From assembly GCA_049510975.1 (NCBI GenBank), contig JBEKYM010000013.1, positions 1 through 64,000 on the forward strand: 64,000 bases of DNA. The letters run 5' to 3'. The notes under the pieces were generated by a model. The model was not told where the DNA came from. It worked only from the letters and a program-made list of their open reading frames with translations, and ran no database searches. The DNA is from JAKACA01 sp049510975. GTDB lineage: Bacteria; Actinomycetota; Acidimicrobiia; Acidimicrobiales; Bog-793. Shown piece after piece: positions 45,781 to 56,721 of the stretch (position 1 is its first letter; each line of letters opens with the position of its first letter). The position numbers were made by a program, and so were the translations under genes.

Positions 45781-47115
45781 TCAGGCCGGGCGCAGCTTGA
45801 CGGCGAGAGCCTCGACCTCGGCTGGCTCGACCGGCTGATCGTCGGTCGGCTCGGGCGGGATCGAGCGCAGCCGCCGGTAGGCGAGGAGCCCCGCAACCCC
45901 GAGCAGTGAGGCCAGCATCACCCAGAGGAACGAGTCGCCCACGACGAGCTCCCAGACTTTCTCGTGCAAGCCGCGATCCGCGCTCGGCACCCACCAGATC
46001 GGTCCTGCCCAGAAGAAGACGGCGGCGGCGACGGCCCAGCGGCGCCCGTAGCGAGGCCGATCCGGCGCCAGTGCCAGCCAGCAGAGGGCGGGAACGATCC
46101 ACACGAGGTGATGGGACCAGGTGATCGGCGAGATGACGAGCCCGGTCGTGGCGCAGGCGAGCAGCCCGAGGTAGGGCGACGAGGCGCGGTAGGCCCAGAC
46201 GGCGAGCATCATGCCCAACAGACCCACGCCGAGGATGAGGGGGGCGAGGATCTCGAGCGGCACGGTTCCGTGCGCGATCCGCATGGCGGCGCTCTTCAGG
46301 TTCTGATTGCTGATCGACAGCAGGCCGCCCGCCCGGGCGGAGTCGAAGACGTCCTTGGTCCAGAAGATCCAGGACGACTGCGGGGAGACCACGTACCCGA
46401 TGCCCCCGCACACCGCGAAGGTGCCGGTGGCCCAGCCGGCGGCCCGGTACTGCCGTGTGAGAAACAGCCAGGGGATGAAGATGAGCGGCGTGAGCTTGAT
46501 GGCGGCCGCGATGCCGGTGAGCAGGCCTTTGGGCAGGTACTTGGAATCGAAGCCGAGGTCGGTCACGACGAGGGCGGCGATGACGAGGTTCACCTGGCCG
46601 AGGTAGGACGTGACGAGCACCGGGTCGAGCAGCATGGCCGGTGCCACGAGGAGGAGGGACCACCGAGCCAACGTCGCCCCCGCTGTGTCCGGCCGGGCAG
46701 CCCTCAAGCTGACATACAGCAGCCAGACGAGCGCCGCCACATTGGCGACGCCCCAGACGAGCTGGGCCGTGGCGCGCGACAGCTGGGCGAGCGGTACGAA
46801 AACGACGGCGGCAAAGGGCGGATAGGTGAACAGCAGGCGCTTGTAGGTGAGCGAGTAGAGCTGAGCGCTCGAGGCATGGGCTCCACCCATCAGGTAGACG
46901 TCGATGTCCACCTGATGGCCGTATCTCGCCATGGCGAGGGCGAGCCCGACGGCAAAGGCGACCGAGACGATGCTCAGGGCCACGGAGGCCCGCGGGCTGA
47001 GATGACGGCGTGTCTCGAGAAAGTCTTCCGTGGTGGCTCCCCCCGGCACCAGGTCACCATACCAAGCGAGCCCCGGCCTGACCGAGCCCCTGCGCCTCAG
47101 CGCCACCGCCGGCAC
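45781..47115 (-). CDS. GT87-like (DUF2029) polytopic glycosyltransferase
   Basis: A 444-aa membrane protein with about ten transmembrane segments. The first outer loop carries an acidic D-x-D (QVDIDVYLMGG) and the sequence FTYPPFAAVVFVPLA, as in GT87/PimE-type mannosyltransferases that use polyprenyl-phosphate-mannose. GLLTGIAAAIKLTPLIF and TWSHHLVWIVPAL are further family features. The acceptor is unknown, perhaps an envelope lipid. The GTG start lies one base after the stop of the acyl-CoA dehydrogenase gene, so the two are likely one transcript. Confidence 0.82.
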   Translation of the reverse strand: MPAVALRRRGSVRPGLAWYGDLVPGGATTEDFLETRRHLSPRASVALSIVSVAFAVGLALAMARYGHQVDIDVYLMGGAHASSAQLYSLTYKRLLFTYPPFAAVVFVPLAQLSRATAQLVWGVANVAALVWLLYVSLRAARPDTAGATLARWSLLLVAPAMLLDPVLVTSYLGQVNLVIAALVVTDLGFDSKYLPKGLLTGIAAAIKLTPLIFIPWLFLTRQYRAAGWATGTFAVCGGIGYVVSPQSSWIFWTKDVFDSARAGGLLSISNQNLKSAAMRIAHGTVPLEILAPLILGVGLLGMMLAVWAYRASSPYLGLLACATTGLVISPITWSHHLVWIVPALCWLALAPDRPRYGRRWAVAAAVFFWAGPIWWVPSADRGLHEKVWELVVGDSFLWVMLASLLGVAGLLAYRRLRSIPPEPTDDQPVEPAEVEALAVKLRPA

Positions 47116-47116
47116 T

Positions 47117-48259
<1,143 letters not shown>

Positions 48260-48308
48260 GCGCCGGATGATAGGGCCGCCCGGGTCGGCAGCGCCGTAGG
48301 GTTTGGCC

Positions 48309-48815
48309 ATGCGGGAGATCACGGGCGACGGGATCATCAGCGGAGAACGGTTCCGAGCCGTGCTCGGCCACGTGCCGACGAGCGTCGCCGTCGTCGCCGG
48401 CCTCGTCGGCGACCTACCCCGAGGGCTCAGCGTCGGGACCTTCGTGCCGGTGTCGTTGGAGCCGCCGATGGTGGGTTTCTTCGTGGATCGGAAGTCGACG
48501 AGCTGGCCGCCCATCTCGGGCGTGGGCGCCTTCGCCGTGAGCGTCCTGAGCGCCGAGCAGGCCGAGCTGTCGCGGCAGTTCGCCATCTCGAAGACCGACA
48601 AGTTCGCCGGTGTCGCCTGGCATGCGGCGCCGTCGGGGCATCCCGTCATCGAGGGGTCCGTGGCCTGGGTGGACTGCGAGCTCGAGTCGGAGACGGAGGC
48701 CGGAGACCACGTGTTCGTCCTCGCCAAGGTGCTCGACCTCGGGGTCGAGACTGGAGGCACGCCCTTGCTGCACCATCGTGGCGGCTATCGCCGCGCCCAC
48801 GACCTCGACCCGTGA
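48309..48815 (+). CDS. Flavin reductase-like FMN-binding protein
   Basis: A 168-aa split-barrel protein of the flavin reductase family, which supplies reduced FMN or FAD to a partner oxygenase. It has FRAVLGHVPTSVAVVAG, LSVGTFVPVSLEPPMVGFF, VSVLSAEQAELSRQFA and the late HHRGGYRR with the conserved G-x-Y-R ending. No monooxygenase is encoded beside it, so its partner is unknown. The ATG at 48309 lies 6 nt after a TAGGGT box. It is divergent from the acyl-CoA dehydrogenase. Confidence 0.88.
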   Translation: MREITGDGIISGERFRAVLGHVPTSVAVVAGLVGDLPRGLSVGTFVPVSLEPPMVGFFVDRKSTSWPPISGVGAFAVSVLSAEQAELSRQFAISKTDKFAGVAWHAAPSGHPVIEGSVAWVDCELESETEAGDHVFVLAKVLDLGVETGGTPLLHHRGGYRRAHDLDP

Positions 48816-48900
48816 TCGTCTCCCGGTCCAGCCACACGGGCGCCGGCTGAGCCGAAAAACCGGGTCTGTGGGAGATTAGGGTTCGGCCAGGAGGACAGAC

Positions 48901-50325
48901 ATGGACGAGCACGGTTTGGACAGGCGCAGGTTCCTGCAGATCATGGGACTTGCGGGCGCCGGCGTTGCGCTCGGCGCCTGTGGCAGCAGCGGCAGCGGCA
49001 CCGGCACGACGACACCGCCGACCTCGAGCGTCCCGGCGGCGCCGGCGTTTCCGATCGGGGCCGCCGCCAAGGCCAAGAACAAGCCGGTCCCGGTGACGAT
49101 GTGGCACTCGATGACCGAGAACAACTTGAAGACGCTGAACAAGCTCACCCAGCAGTTCAACGCGTCGCAGTCCGACGTGAAGGTCTCGCTCGTGAACCAG
49201 TCGAGCTATACCGACACCATGACGGCCTACACGGCGGCCGCCGGCACGAGCAGCCTCCCCGACATCGCACAGATCGAGAACATCGACGTGCGCATCATGA
49301 TCGACAGCCAGACCGTGATCCCTGCGGGCTCGGCCGTGGCAGCCGACAGCAGCTTCGACATCTCCGGCGTGCTGCCGTCGGCAGTCGAGTTCTTCAAGGT
49401 CGAGAACGTGCTGTGGGCGATGCCGTGGAACGAGTCGACGCAGATCCTCTATTACGACCAGAACGCCTTCGAGAAGGCCGGTCTCGACCCCGCCAAGCCG
49501 CCCACGACGCTCACTGCCTACCGTGCCGCCGCCGAAGCAGTCGTCTCCAAAGGTGTTGCCAAGTACGGCACGAGCCTCAAGCTCACGCCCTCCGAGTTCG
49601 AGGATTGGATCTCCCAGTCGGGCGGGCTGCTCGTGAACAACGGCAACGGTCGCACCGCTCGTGCCACGGAGGTTGCCTTCGGCGGTGCGGACGGCTTGGC
49701 GCTGTTCAGCTTCTACGAGGAGATGTACAAGTCGAAGCTTGCCCAGGCGACGGCCGGCAACGGCTCGGGCGCGTTCGACAACCTCTTGGCGATCGCCAAC
49801 GGCGTGGCGGCGATGACGACCGAGACGAGCGCCGCCCTCGGGACCGTGCTGACCGTGATCGCCAACTATCCGAAGGTGAAGCTCGGCATCGCCGAGCTGC
49901 CGGCGCCCCCCGGCCCCGGCGGTGTGCCCTACGGAGGCGCCGGCTTGTTCATGGTGAAATCGTCTCCGGCCGAGCGCCAGGACGGCGCCTGGCAGTTCAT
50001 CAAGTTCCTGCTCAGCGCGAACCCGATGGCGACGTGGTCGCTCGGTAGCGGCTACATCCCCATCACGACGGCGTCGATCTCCGTGCCGGCGCTCACGAGC
50101 GCCTGGGCCAAGACACCGGTCTACAAGGTCGCCTATAACCAGGTGCTCGACACGACGCCGAGCCCGGCGACCGCCGGAGCTGTCGCCGGGGCGCTCGACC
50201 AGGTGGAGACGAACATCGCCAACGGGCTCGAGGCGATGTCGAACGGGACGTCGGCGGCGGCGGCGCTCGCCTCGACCGTCGGAGCCTCCAACAGCGCCAT
50301 CGCGTCGTACAACTCACGGGTCTAG
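48901..50325 (+). CDS. Sugar ABC transporter substrate-binding lipoprotein
   Basis: A 474-aa extracytoplasmic solute-binding protein of the maltose/glycerol-3-phosphate type (family 1). The N-terminus has a twin-arginine motif (DRRRFLQ, residues 7-13) followed by a lipobox LGAC (Cys27), so Tat export and lipid anchoring are likely. The mature start MWHSMTENNLKTLNKL and the central WAMPWNESTQILYYDQNAFEKAG are characteristic. A perfect AGGAGGAC site precedes the ATG. The ATPase and two permease genes follow. The ligand is unknown; a glycan or a glycerol phosphate derivative is possible. Confidence 0.93.
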   Translation: MDEHGLDRRRFLQIMGLAGAGVALGACGSSGSGTGTTTPPTSSVPAAPAFPIGAAAKAKNKPVPVTMWHSMTENNLKTLNKLTQQFNASQSDVKVSLVNQSSYTDTMTAYTAAAGTSSLPDIAQIENIDVRIMIDSQTVIPAGSAVAADSSFDISGVLPSAVEFFKVENVLWAMPWNESTQILYYDQNAFEKAGLDPAKPPTTLTAYRAAAEAVVSKGVAKYGTSLKLTPSEFEDWISQSGGLLVNNGNGRTARATEVAFGGADGLALFSFYEEMYKSKLAQATAGNGSGAFDNLLAIANGVAAMTTETSAALGTVLTVIANYPKVKLGIAELPAPPGPGGVPYGGAGLFMVKSSPAERQDGAWQFIKFLLSANPMATWSLGSGYIPITTASISVPALTSAWAKTPVYKVAYNQVLDTTPSPATAGAVAGALDQVETNIANGLEAMSNGTSAAAALASTVGASNSAIASYNSRV

Positions 50326-51400
<1,075 letters not shown>

Positions 51401-51411
<11 letters not shown>

Positions 51412-52288
51412 GGCCCGAGAGGCGGTCACCGGCTACGTCTTCCTCGTGCCGGCGATCGGCCTGTTCGGCTTGTTCGTCTTCTACCCGCTCGTCAAGACGG
51501 CCTACCTCGGCTTCTACGCTCAGCCCGTCTTCCCTGGGCTGCCGACGCACTATGTGGGTTTCTCGCAGTATTCGAGCGTGCTCAAGTCGCAGATGTTCCT
51601 CGGGGACCTCTGGCGCACCGTGTTGTTCATCCTCTTCACGATGCCGCTCGGGATCGCCCTCGGGCTCGCCATGGCCGTGCTCGCCCACAAGCGCCTCGCC
51701 GGCATGCGGATCTTCCGAACCATCTTCTCCTCCACGATCGCCACGTCCGTCGCCGTCGCCTCGGTGATCTTCTTCACCTTGCTCGACCCCCAGGTCGGCT
51801 TGCTCTCCTACTGGTTCGGCCAGACCGGCGGCGCCGGCATCCTCAACAACCCCACCTGGGCGCTGCCGGCGGTGGCCGTCACGACGATCTGGCAGAACCT
51901 CGGCTTCACGTTCATCCTCATGAGCGCCGCCCTCCAGTCGGTCCCCGACGAGCTGCTCGAGGCGGCGGCGGTGGACGGCTCCAGCCCGACGGCGAGCTTC
52001 TGGCGAGTGACGTTCCCGCTGCTTTCGCCACAGCTGTTCTTCGTGGGCGTGATCGGGATCATCGGCGGTTTCCAGGCTTTCGGCCAGATCGACATCCTCA
52101 CGGGCGGCGGCCCCGAGAACCACACCACGACCGTCCTCTACGACATCTACCAGAACGTCTTCGTCAACAACAACACGGGCACCGGCGCCGTCATGGCGGT
52201 CGCCCTGTTCGTCATCCTGCTCGTCCTCACGGGGCTGCAGTTCCTCGTGCTCCAGCGGAGAGTGTTCTATGCCGGCGCCGGCCACTGA
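51401..52288 (+). CDS. Sugar ABC transporter permease, MalF/UgpA type
   Basis: A 295-aa inner-membrane subunit with six transmembrane segments, the first at about residues 11-33. The EAA loop that contacts the ATPase is visible as ELLEAAAVDGSSPTASFWRV, followed by TFPLLSPQLFFV. It starts at ATG 51401 inside the end of the ATPase gene and overlaps the second permease by 20 nt. With its partner it forms the import channel. Confidence 0.94.
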
Positions 52289-53195
52289 CGGCGGCGTGAT
52301 CCCGGCCGGCCGCCGCCCCGCCCACGCAAAGGCGACCGCCGCCGGCGGTGACGGCGCTCCCTCCGCCGGCCGCAAATGGCTGGGTCTTCGCGCCGTGGCT
52401 CGCTACGTGCTTCTCGTGGCGGTGTCGCTGATCGTGCTCTTCCCGATCTACATGACCGTGGTGACGTCACTGCTGTCGGCGCCCGACATCGCCCGCCGGC
52501 CGCCGCTGCTGTACCCCTCCAGCCCGCAGTGGAGCAACTACTCGAACGCCTTCAGCAGCGGCGACCTCGGCATCTATCTCCGTAACAGCGCCGTTCAGGC
52601 GATCGGCATCACCCTGGCGGTCCTGATCACGTCCGTGCTGGCGGCCTATGCCTTCACGTTTGTGAGGTTTCCCTTCAAGCGGGTGCTCTTCGCTGCCTGC
52701 CTCGCCAGCTTGATGGTGCCGGCGGAGGTCACGATCATCCCCAACTACCAGACGATCGCCGCCTTCGGCTGGCTGAACACGTTCCCCGCCCTCATCGTGC
52801 CGTTCATGGCTAGTGGCGTCGGGATCTTCTTGTTCCGGCAGTCGTTTCGCGGCCTGCCGGGCGAGCTGCGCGATGCTGCCCGCCTCGACGGGCTCGGTCA
52901 CGTCCGCTTCCTCACCCGCGTCGTCGTCCCTCTCAGCACGCCGGTCATCGGCGCCTTCGGCGTCTTTGCCTTCCTCGGAGCGTGGAATCAGTACCTGTGG
53001 CCGCTCATCGTCTCTCGCACGAACTCGACGCGCACGGTCCAGATCGGCCTCCGCCAACTCGTCGGGACGAGCTTCTCCGACATCGGCGTGAGAGCTGCCG
53101 GCACGATCCTGGCGGCCCTGCCGATCTTCATCGTGCTGCTCGTGTTCCAGCGCTCCCTCGTACGCGGCCTGACGACTGGAGCCGTCAAGGGCTGA
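52269..53195 (+). CDS. Sugar ABC transporter permease, MalG/UgpE type
   Basis: A 308-aa partner permease with six transmembrane segments. The first is at about residues 40-62 (YVLLVAVSLIVLFPIYMTVV), after a disordered Ala/Gly-rich N-terminus. The EAA loop reads ELRDAARLDGLGHVRFLTRV, followed by VVPLSTPVIGAFGVFAF. It closes the four-gene importer operon. The leuA attenuator promoter begins 6 nt after its stop codon. Confidence 0.94.
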   Translation: MPAPATDGGVIPAGRRPAHAKATAAGGDGAPSAGRKWLGLRAVARYVLLVAVSLIVLFPIYMTVVTSLLSAPDIARRPPLLYPSSPQWSNYSNAFSSGDLGIYLRNSAVQAIGITLAVLITSVLAAYAFTFVRFPFKRVLFAACLASLMVPAEVTIIPNYQTIAAFGWLNTFPALIVPFMASGVGIFLFRQSFRGLPGELRDAARLDGLGHVRFLTRVVVPLSTPVIGAFGVFAFLGAWNQYLWPLIVSRTNSTRTVQIGLRQLVGTSFSDIGVRAAGTILAALPIFIVLLVFQRSLVRGLTTGAVKG

Positions 53196-53200
53196 CTGGC

Positions 53201-53229
53201 TTGACTCTTGTCCGTCGAGTCGTCACACT
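53201..53229 (+). promoter_or_regulatory. Promoter of the leuA attenuator transcript
   Basis: TTGACT (53201-53206) and CACACT (53224-53229) are separated by exactly 17 nt. The leader-peptide ATG begins 11 nt after the -10 box, so only about four untranslated bases are expected. It lies right behind the stop codon of the permease gene. Confidence 0.8.
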
Positions 53230-53239
53230 GGGCGGCACG

Positions 53240-53272
53240 ATGTACCGCACCTGGACCCTCCTTCTTACGTGA
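53240..53272 (+). CDS. leu leader peptide (attenuator of leuA)
   Basis: A ten-codon frame reading MYRTWTLLLT then TGA. It has three Leu codons in a row (CTC CTT CTT) just before the end, as expected for leucine-controlled attenuation. The predicted mRNA start is about 4 nt upstream, too close for a Shine-Dalgarno site. CTT is uncommon in this GC-rich window, so two of the three would be slow codons. The case rests on codon content and the two hairpins behind it. Confidence 0.87.
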   Translation: MYRTWTLLLT

Positions 53273-53273
53273 C

Positions 53274-53297
53274 GGCAAGCGCCTCCTCGCGCTTGCC
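53274..53297 (+). promoter_or_regulatory. First stem-loop of the leuA attenuator
   Basis: GGCAAGCGC (53274-53282) pairs perfectly with GCGCTTGCC (53289-53297) around CTCCTC. The stem starts two bases after the leader stop codon and ends 3 nt before the terminator. It matches the first hairpin of the ilvB attenuator in position and role. Confidence 0.8.
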
Positions 53298-53300
53298 ACG

Positions 53301-53332
53301 ACCTCCTGCGCCCTCGGGCCAGGAGGTTTTTT
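53301..53332 (+). terminator. Rho-independent terminator of the leuA attenuator
   Basis: ACCTCCTG (53301-53308) pairs with CAGGAGGT (53320-53327). An inner GCCC/GGGC stem extends it past one bulged C. TTTTTT (53327-53332) follows. It stands 73 nt before the leuA ATG. Confidence 0.92.
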
Positions 53333-53405
53333 GTTGGCCCGAGCCGGCTCGACCCGACACCCCGAACACCGCCACCACCAACCCACGAGCACAGGAAAGC
53401 CGCTG

Positions 53406-54971
53406 ATGACCGAGGCCCGAAACGAGACGGACGAAAAGGTCGTGATCTTCGACACGACGCTGCGTGATGGCGAGCAGTCTCCCGGGATCTCGCTCGATGC
53501 GGCCGAGAAGCTCGAGATCGCCGAGCAGCTGGCACGCCTCGGAGTCGACTACATCGAGGCCGGGTTCCCCGTCGCCAGCGAGGGCGACTTCGAAGCGGTG
53601 CAGGCGATCGCCCGCAGCGTGCAAGGACCCGTCATCGCCGCCCTGTCCCGCACGCATCTCTCCGATGTCGACCGCTGCTTCGACGCGCTGCGAGACGCCG
53701 AGCAGCCGCGCATCCACGTGTTCATCTCCACGAGCCCGAGTCACATGGAGCACATGTTGAAGATGACTCCGGCCCAGGTGCTGACCGAGGTCCGCCAAGG
53801 GGTCGCCCGCGCCCGCGAGCACACCGCCGATGTCGAGTTCTCACCGCAGGACGCCACGCGCACGCCCCTCGACTTCATGCTCGAAGTGTTGGCGGCCTCC
53901 GTCGAGGCCGGCGCCACGACCCTCAACATCCCCGACACCGTCGGCTACGGCATCCCCTGGGACTTCGGCGACCTCATCGCCCATGTCCGCAAAGAGATCC
54001 CGGGCGACTACATCTTGTCGACTCACTGCCACAACGACCTCGGACTCGCCGTAGCCAACAGCCTCGCCGGCGTGCAGGCGGGCGCCCGCCAGGTGGAGGT
54101 CTGCGTGAACGGGCTCGGCGAGCGTGCCGGCAACGCCGCCCTCGAGGAAGTCGTCATGGCGCTCCAGATCCGTCCCGACATGTTCGACGCCAACACGACG
54201 GTCCGCACCGAGGAGCTCGCCCGTACGAGCCGCCTCGTCTCCCGCCTCACCGGCTACCAGGTGCAGTGGAACAAGGCGGTCGTGGGCAAGAACGCTTTTG
54301 CCCACGAGTCCGGCATCCACCAGCACGGGGTTCTCGCCGAGCGCTCCACCTACGAGATCATCGATGCCGCTTCGGTCGGCCAGGTCGGCAGCCAGATCGT
54401 CCTCGGCAAGCACTCCGGTCGTCACGCTTTCTCCGAAACCCTCACCAAGCTCGGCATCACCGTGCGCGGCGACGCCCTCAATGCCGCCTTCTCGCGCTTC
54501 AAGGAGCTCGCCGACCGCAAGGTGCAGTTGACCGACGCCGATCTCGAGGCGATCGTCGCCGAGGAGGTCGGCACCACCGTCGAGGCGGGTTTCGCCCTCG
54601 ATGTCCTCGAGGTGCACGGCGGCACGGTCGGTGTCCCGAAAGCCCGCGTCGTGGTCTCCCGGGACGGTCACAAGTCCGAGGCGAGCGCAGAAGGTGACGG
54701 CATGATCGATGCGGCATGCCGGGCGATCAAGGAGGCGACCGGTATCGAGGCGCGCCTGACCGACTTCAACGTCTCCTCGGTGACCGGCGGGATCGACGCT
54801 CTCGGCGACGTTGTCGTGCAACTCGAGTCAGATGGCATAAGAGTGTCCGGTCGTGGCCTGTCGACCGATGTCGTGGAAGCCGCTGCCCGGGCCTACCTGG
54901 CGGCGGCGAACCGGGTCGTGCGCGCCCGGGCCGCTGCCGTGGCGAGCCCTCGAGTCGAGGTCGGCCCTTGA
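53406..54971 (+). CDS. leuA: 2-isopropylmalate synthase
   Basis: LeuA condenses 2-ketoisovalerate with acetyl-CoA, committing carbon to leucine. It has IFDTTLRDGEQSPGISLD, STHCHNDLGLAVANSLAG with the metal-binding H-x-H pair, NGLGERAGNAALEEVVM, and a C-terminal regulatory domain (from about residue 390) where leucine normally binds. The ATG at 53406 gives 521 aa and has an AGGAAAG site. Expression is probably controlled by the attenuator at 53201-53332, and the enzyme by leucine feedback. Confidence 0.96.
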   Translation: MTEARNETDEKVVIFDTTLRDGEQSPGISLDAAEKLEIAEQLARLGVDYIEAGFPVASEGDFEAVQAIARSVQGPVIAALSRTHLSDVDRCFDALRDAEQPRIHVFISTSPSHMEHMLKMTPAQVLTEVRQGVARAREHTADVEFSPQDATRTPLDFMLEVLAASVEAGATTLNIPDTVGYGIPWDFGDLIAHVRKEIPGDYILSTHCHNDLGLAVANSLAGVQAGARQVEVCVNGLGERAGNAALEEVVMALQIRPDMFDANTTVRTEELARTSRLVSRLTGYQVQWNKAVVGKNAFAHESGIHQHGVLAERSTYEIIDAASVGQVGSQIVLGKHSGRHAFSETLTKLGITVRGDALNAAFSRFKELADRKVQLTDADLEAIVAEEVGTTVEAGFALDVLEVHGGTVGVPKARVVVSRDGHKSEASAEGDGMIDAACRAIKEATGIEARLTDFNVSSVTGGIDALGDVVVQLESDGIRVSGRGLSTDVVEAAARAYLAAANRVVRARAAAVASPRVEVGP

Positions 54972-54983
54972 GGTGCTGAGCCG

Positions 54984-56096
54984 GTGATCGGTCGGCGTCG
55001 CCTGGCGGCACTCGCCCTGTGTGCTGCCGTCGTCGTGGTCCTGGCCGGCTGCACATCGCAGACACCTGCGGGACGGACTCGCAGCTCCACCGGCGCGGGG
55101 ACGACGACGGCACCGGCGAGAGGATCGCTCACTGGCTCCCAGATGGCAGCCATCGTGACGGCGACGATGGCGACGAACAACCGGGCGAACCGGTCGATCG
55201 ACCTGTCGCTGCTCAAGACCTACGAGGGCGGATCGGCCCTCGCCATCGATGCCGCCTCCTACGTCGAGTCGGCGAAGACGCCCTCGAGTGCCTGCAGCTA
55301 CCCGCCGTTCGGGATCACGGTGCTCGAGACGGTCGCCCTCGGCGGCACGTCGTACCCTCGTAGGTTTCTCGCCCTCGGCACCTCCCGGCCGCTGGCGCCG
55401 CCGAAAGGGTGCTCGGCGCAGAGCTCGTCCTGCCCGAACGCCGACTCGCTGTTCGAGTTCGAGCAGTCGGCAGCTGGAGGGCCCTGGAAGATCATCCTCG
55501 AGCCATCGGCGGCCACCGGCAGGGTCGTCGACCTCGCCAGCGACGGTTCGCAGGCTCCACCTCTTTCAGCGCAGGCATCGGGCGAGGTCGAGCACTTGCC
55601 GGGCACGTTGGCGTCCGCTCTCGGCAGCTTCGAGACGACCGGGCACCTCGGTCGCCTGAGCGCCCGCGAGTTCGCGTCGAGCTGCTTCGTGCTCCCGAAC
55701 CCGCGAGCGGCCTTCGAGCAGTACGTGAGGAGCGGTGTGACCGAACAGCAGGTCTACTCACCCGCCGCCGACCGCGTGACGGCGCCGCTCACCAGCGGGG
55801 GAACCCTGTCCCTGTTCACGCTGAATTTCGTCACGACCCTGGTGCCGACGGCCGCCGACGGTTCCATCGAGTGGGTCTCCGTACCGTCCGCCGAACCGGT
55901 CACGGGGTTGCTCCCGACCGGCCAGTACTCCCGCATCGTGCAGCACGGCGCGTTGGAGCTGGCGGTGACGACGTCATCGGGCGGGCGTTTCACCATCATC
56001 GGGGCCTACTCAGGGGTGACCTCGATCACCGGTACGAAGGGTTCGACCGGCCAGGGCTCCGGGGGCGGTGTCCTCGTGTCGGACGTGAGCAGCTGA
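54984..56096 (+). CDS. Lipoprotein of unknown function
   Basis: A 370-aa protein with a short basic n-region, a strong hydrophobic core and a lipobox LAGC (Cys23), then a Ser/Thr/Ala linker. The mature domain holds several Cys residues (for example around CSYPP, KGCSAQSSSC and SSCF) that may form disulfides outside the cell. I do not recognise the family. It starts with GTG 12 nt after leuA in the same direction, so it may be read through from leuA, but its job need not be related. Confidence 0.75.
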   Translation: MIGRRRLAALALCAAVVVVLAGCTSQTPAGRTRSSTGAGTTTAPARGSLTGSQMAAIVTATMATNNRANRSIDLSLLKTYEGGSALAIDAASYVESAKTPSSACSYPPFGITVLETVALGGTSYPRRFLALGTSRPLAPPKGCSAQSSSCPNADSLFEFEQSAAGGPWKIILEPSAATGRVVDLASDGSQAPPLSAQASGEVEHLPGTLASALGSFETTGHLGRLSAREFASSCFVLPNPRAAFEQYVRSGVTEQQVYSPAADRVTAPLTSGGTLSLFTLNFVTTLVPTAADGSIEWVSVPSAEPVTGLLPTGQYSRIVQHGALELAVTTSSGGRFTIIGAYSGVTSITGTKGSTGQGSGGGVLVSDVSS

Positions 56097-56121
56097 GGCT
56101 CGGCCCAACGCCCGTGCCGCC

Positions 56122-56721
56122 TCAGCCAGCGGCCAAGCTCGGCAGCCAGCCGGCGCGCTCGGTCTCGAAGCGATCGATCTCGCCAAGGTGCTGAAGCGTG
56201 ACGCCGATGTCGTCGAGCCCGGCGAGCAGACGCCTGCGGGCGTCCTCGTCGAGCCGGAACGGGAACGACCAGCCGAGTGACGGCACCTCGACGGTGCGCC
56301 GTTCCACGTCGACGGTGAGCTCGAGCGTGGGATCGGAGGCGACGGCGGCGAGGAGGTCGGTCCCCACGCCGGCTTCCACCTCGGCCGGCACGAGCCCTGA
56401 GCGGGTGGAGTTGTTGCGGAAGATGTCGCCGAATCTCGGGCTGACGACGACGCGAAACCCGTAATCGACGAGCGCCCAGACGGCGTGCTCTCGCGAGGAG
56501 CCCGTGCCGAAGTTCGGGCCGGCGACGAGGATGGTGGCTCCGGTGTACTGGGGCTGGTTGAGGACGAAGCTCGGCTCGTCCCGCCACTCGGCGAACAGCC
56601 CGGCCCCGAAACCGGTCCGCTCGATGCGCTTCAACCACTCGCTCGAGATGATCTGGTCGGTGTCGACGTCGGAGCGGTCGAGCGGGACGGCTCGCCCGCT
56701 GATGATGTGGACCGGTTCCAT
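56122..56721 (-). CDS. leuD: 3-isopropylmalate dehydratase small subunit
   Basis: LeuD is the swivel subunit of isopropylmalate isomerase. It has VDTDQIISSEWLKRI, GPNFGTGSSREHAVWAL and RFGDIFRNNSTRSGLVP, which hold the substrate-recognition residues. The length is 199 aa. The ATG at 56719-56721 shares one base with the leuC stop (TGATG), so the two subunits are translated together. Confidence 0.96.
   Translation of the reverse strand: MEPVHIISGRAVPLDRSDVDTDQIISSEWLKRIERTGFGAGLFAEWRDEPSFVLNQPQYTGATILVAGPNFGTGSSREHAVWALVDYGFRVVVSPRFGDIFRNNSTRSGLVPAEVEAGVGTDLLAAVASDPTLELTVDVERRTVEVPSLGWSFPFRLDEDARRRLLAGLDDIGVTLQHLGEIDRFETERAGWLPSLAAG

Noticed and set aside
48260..48310. Upstream ATG for the acyl-CoA dehydrogenase
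   Set aside because: It would overlap the divergent flavin reductase start. The extra residues are not conserved, and the GTG at 48259 has a well-placed TATCAT box.
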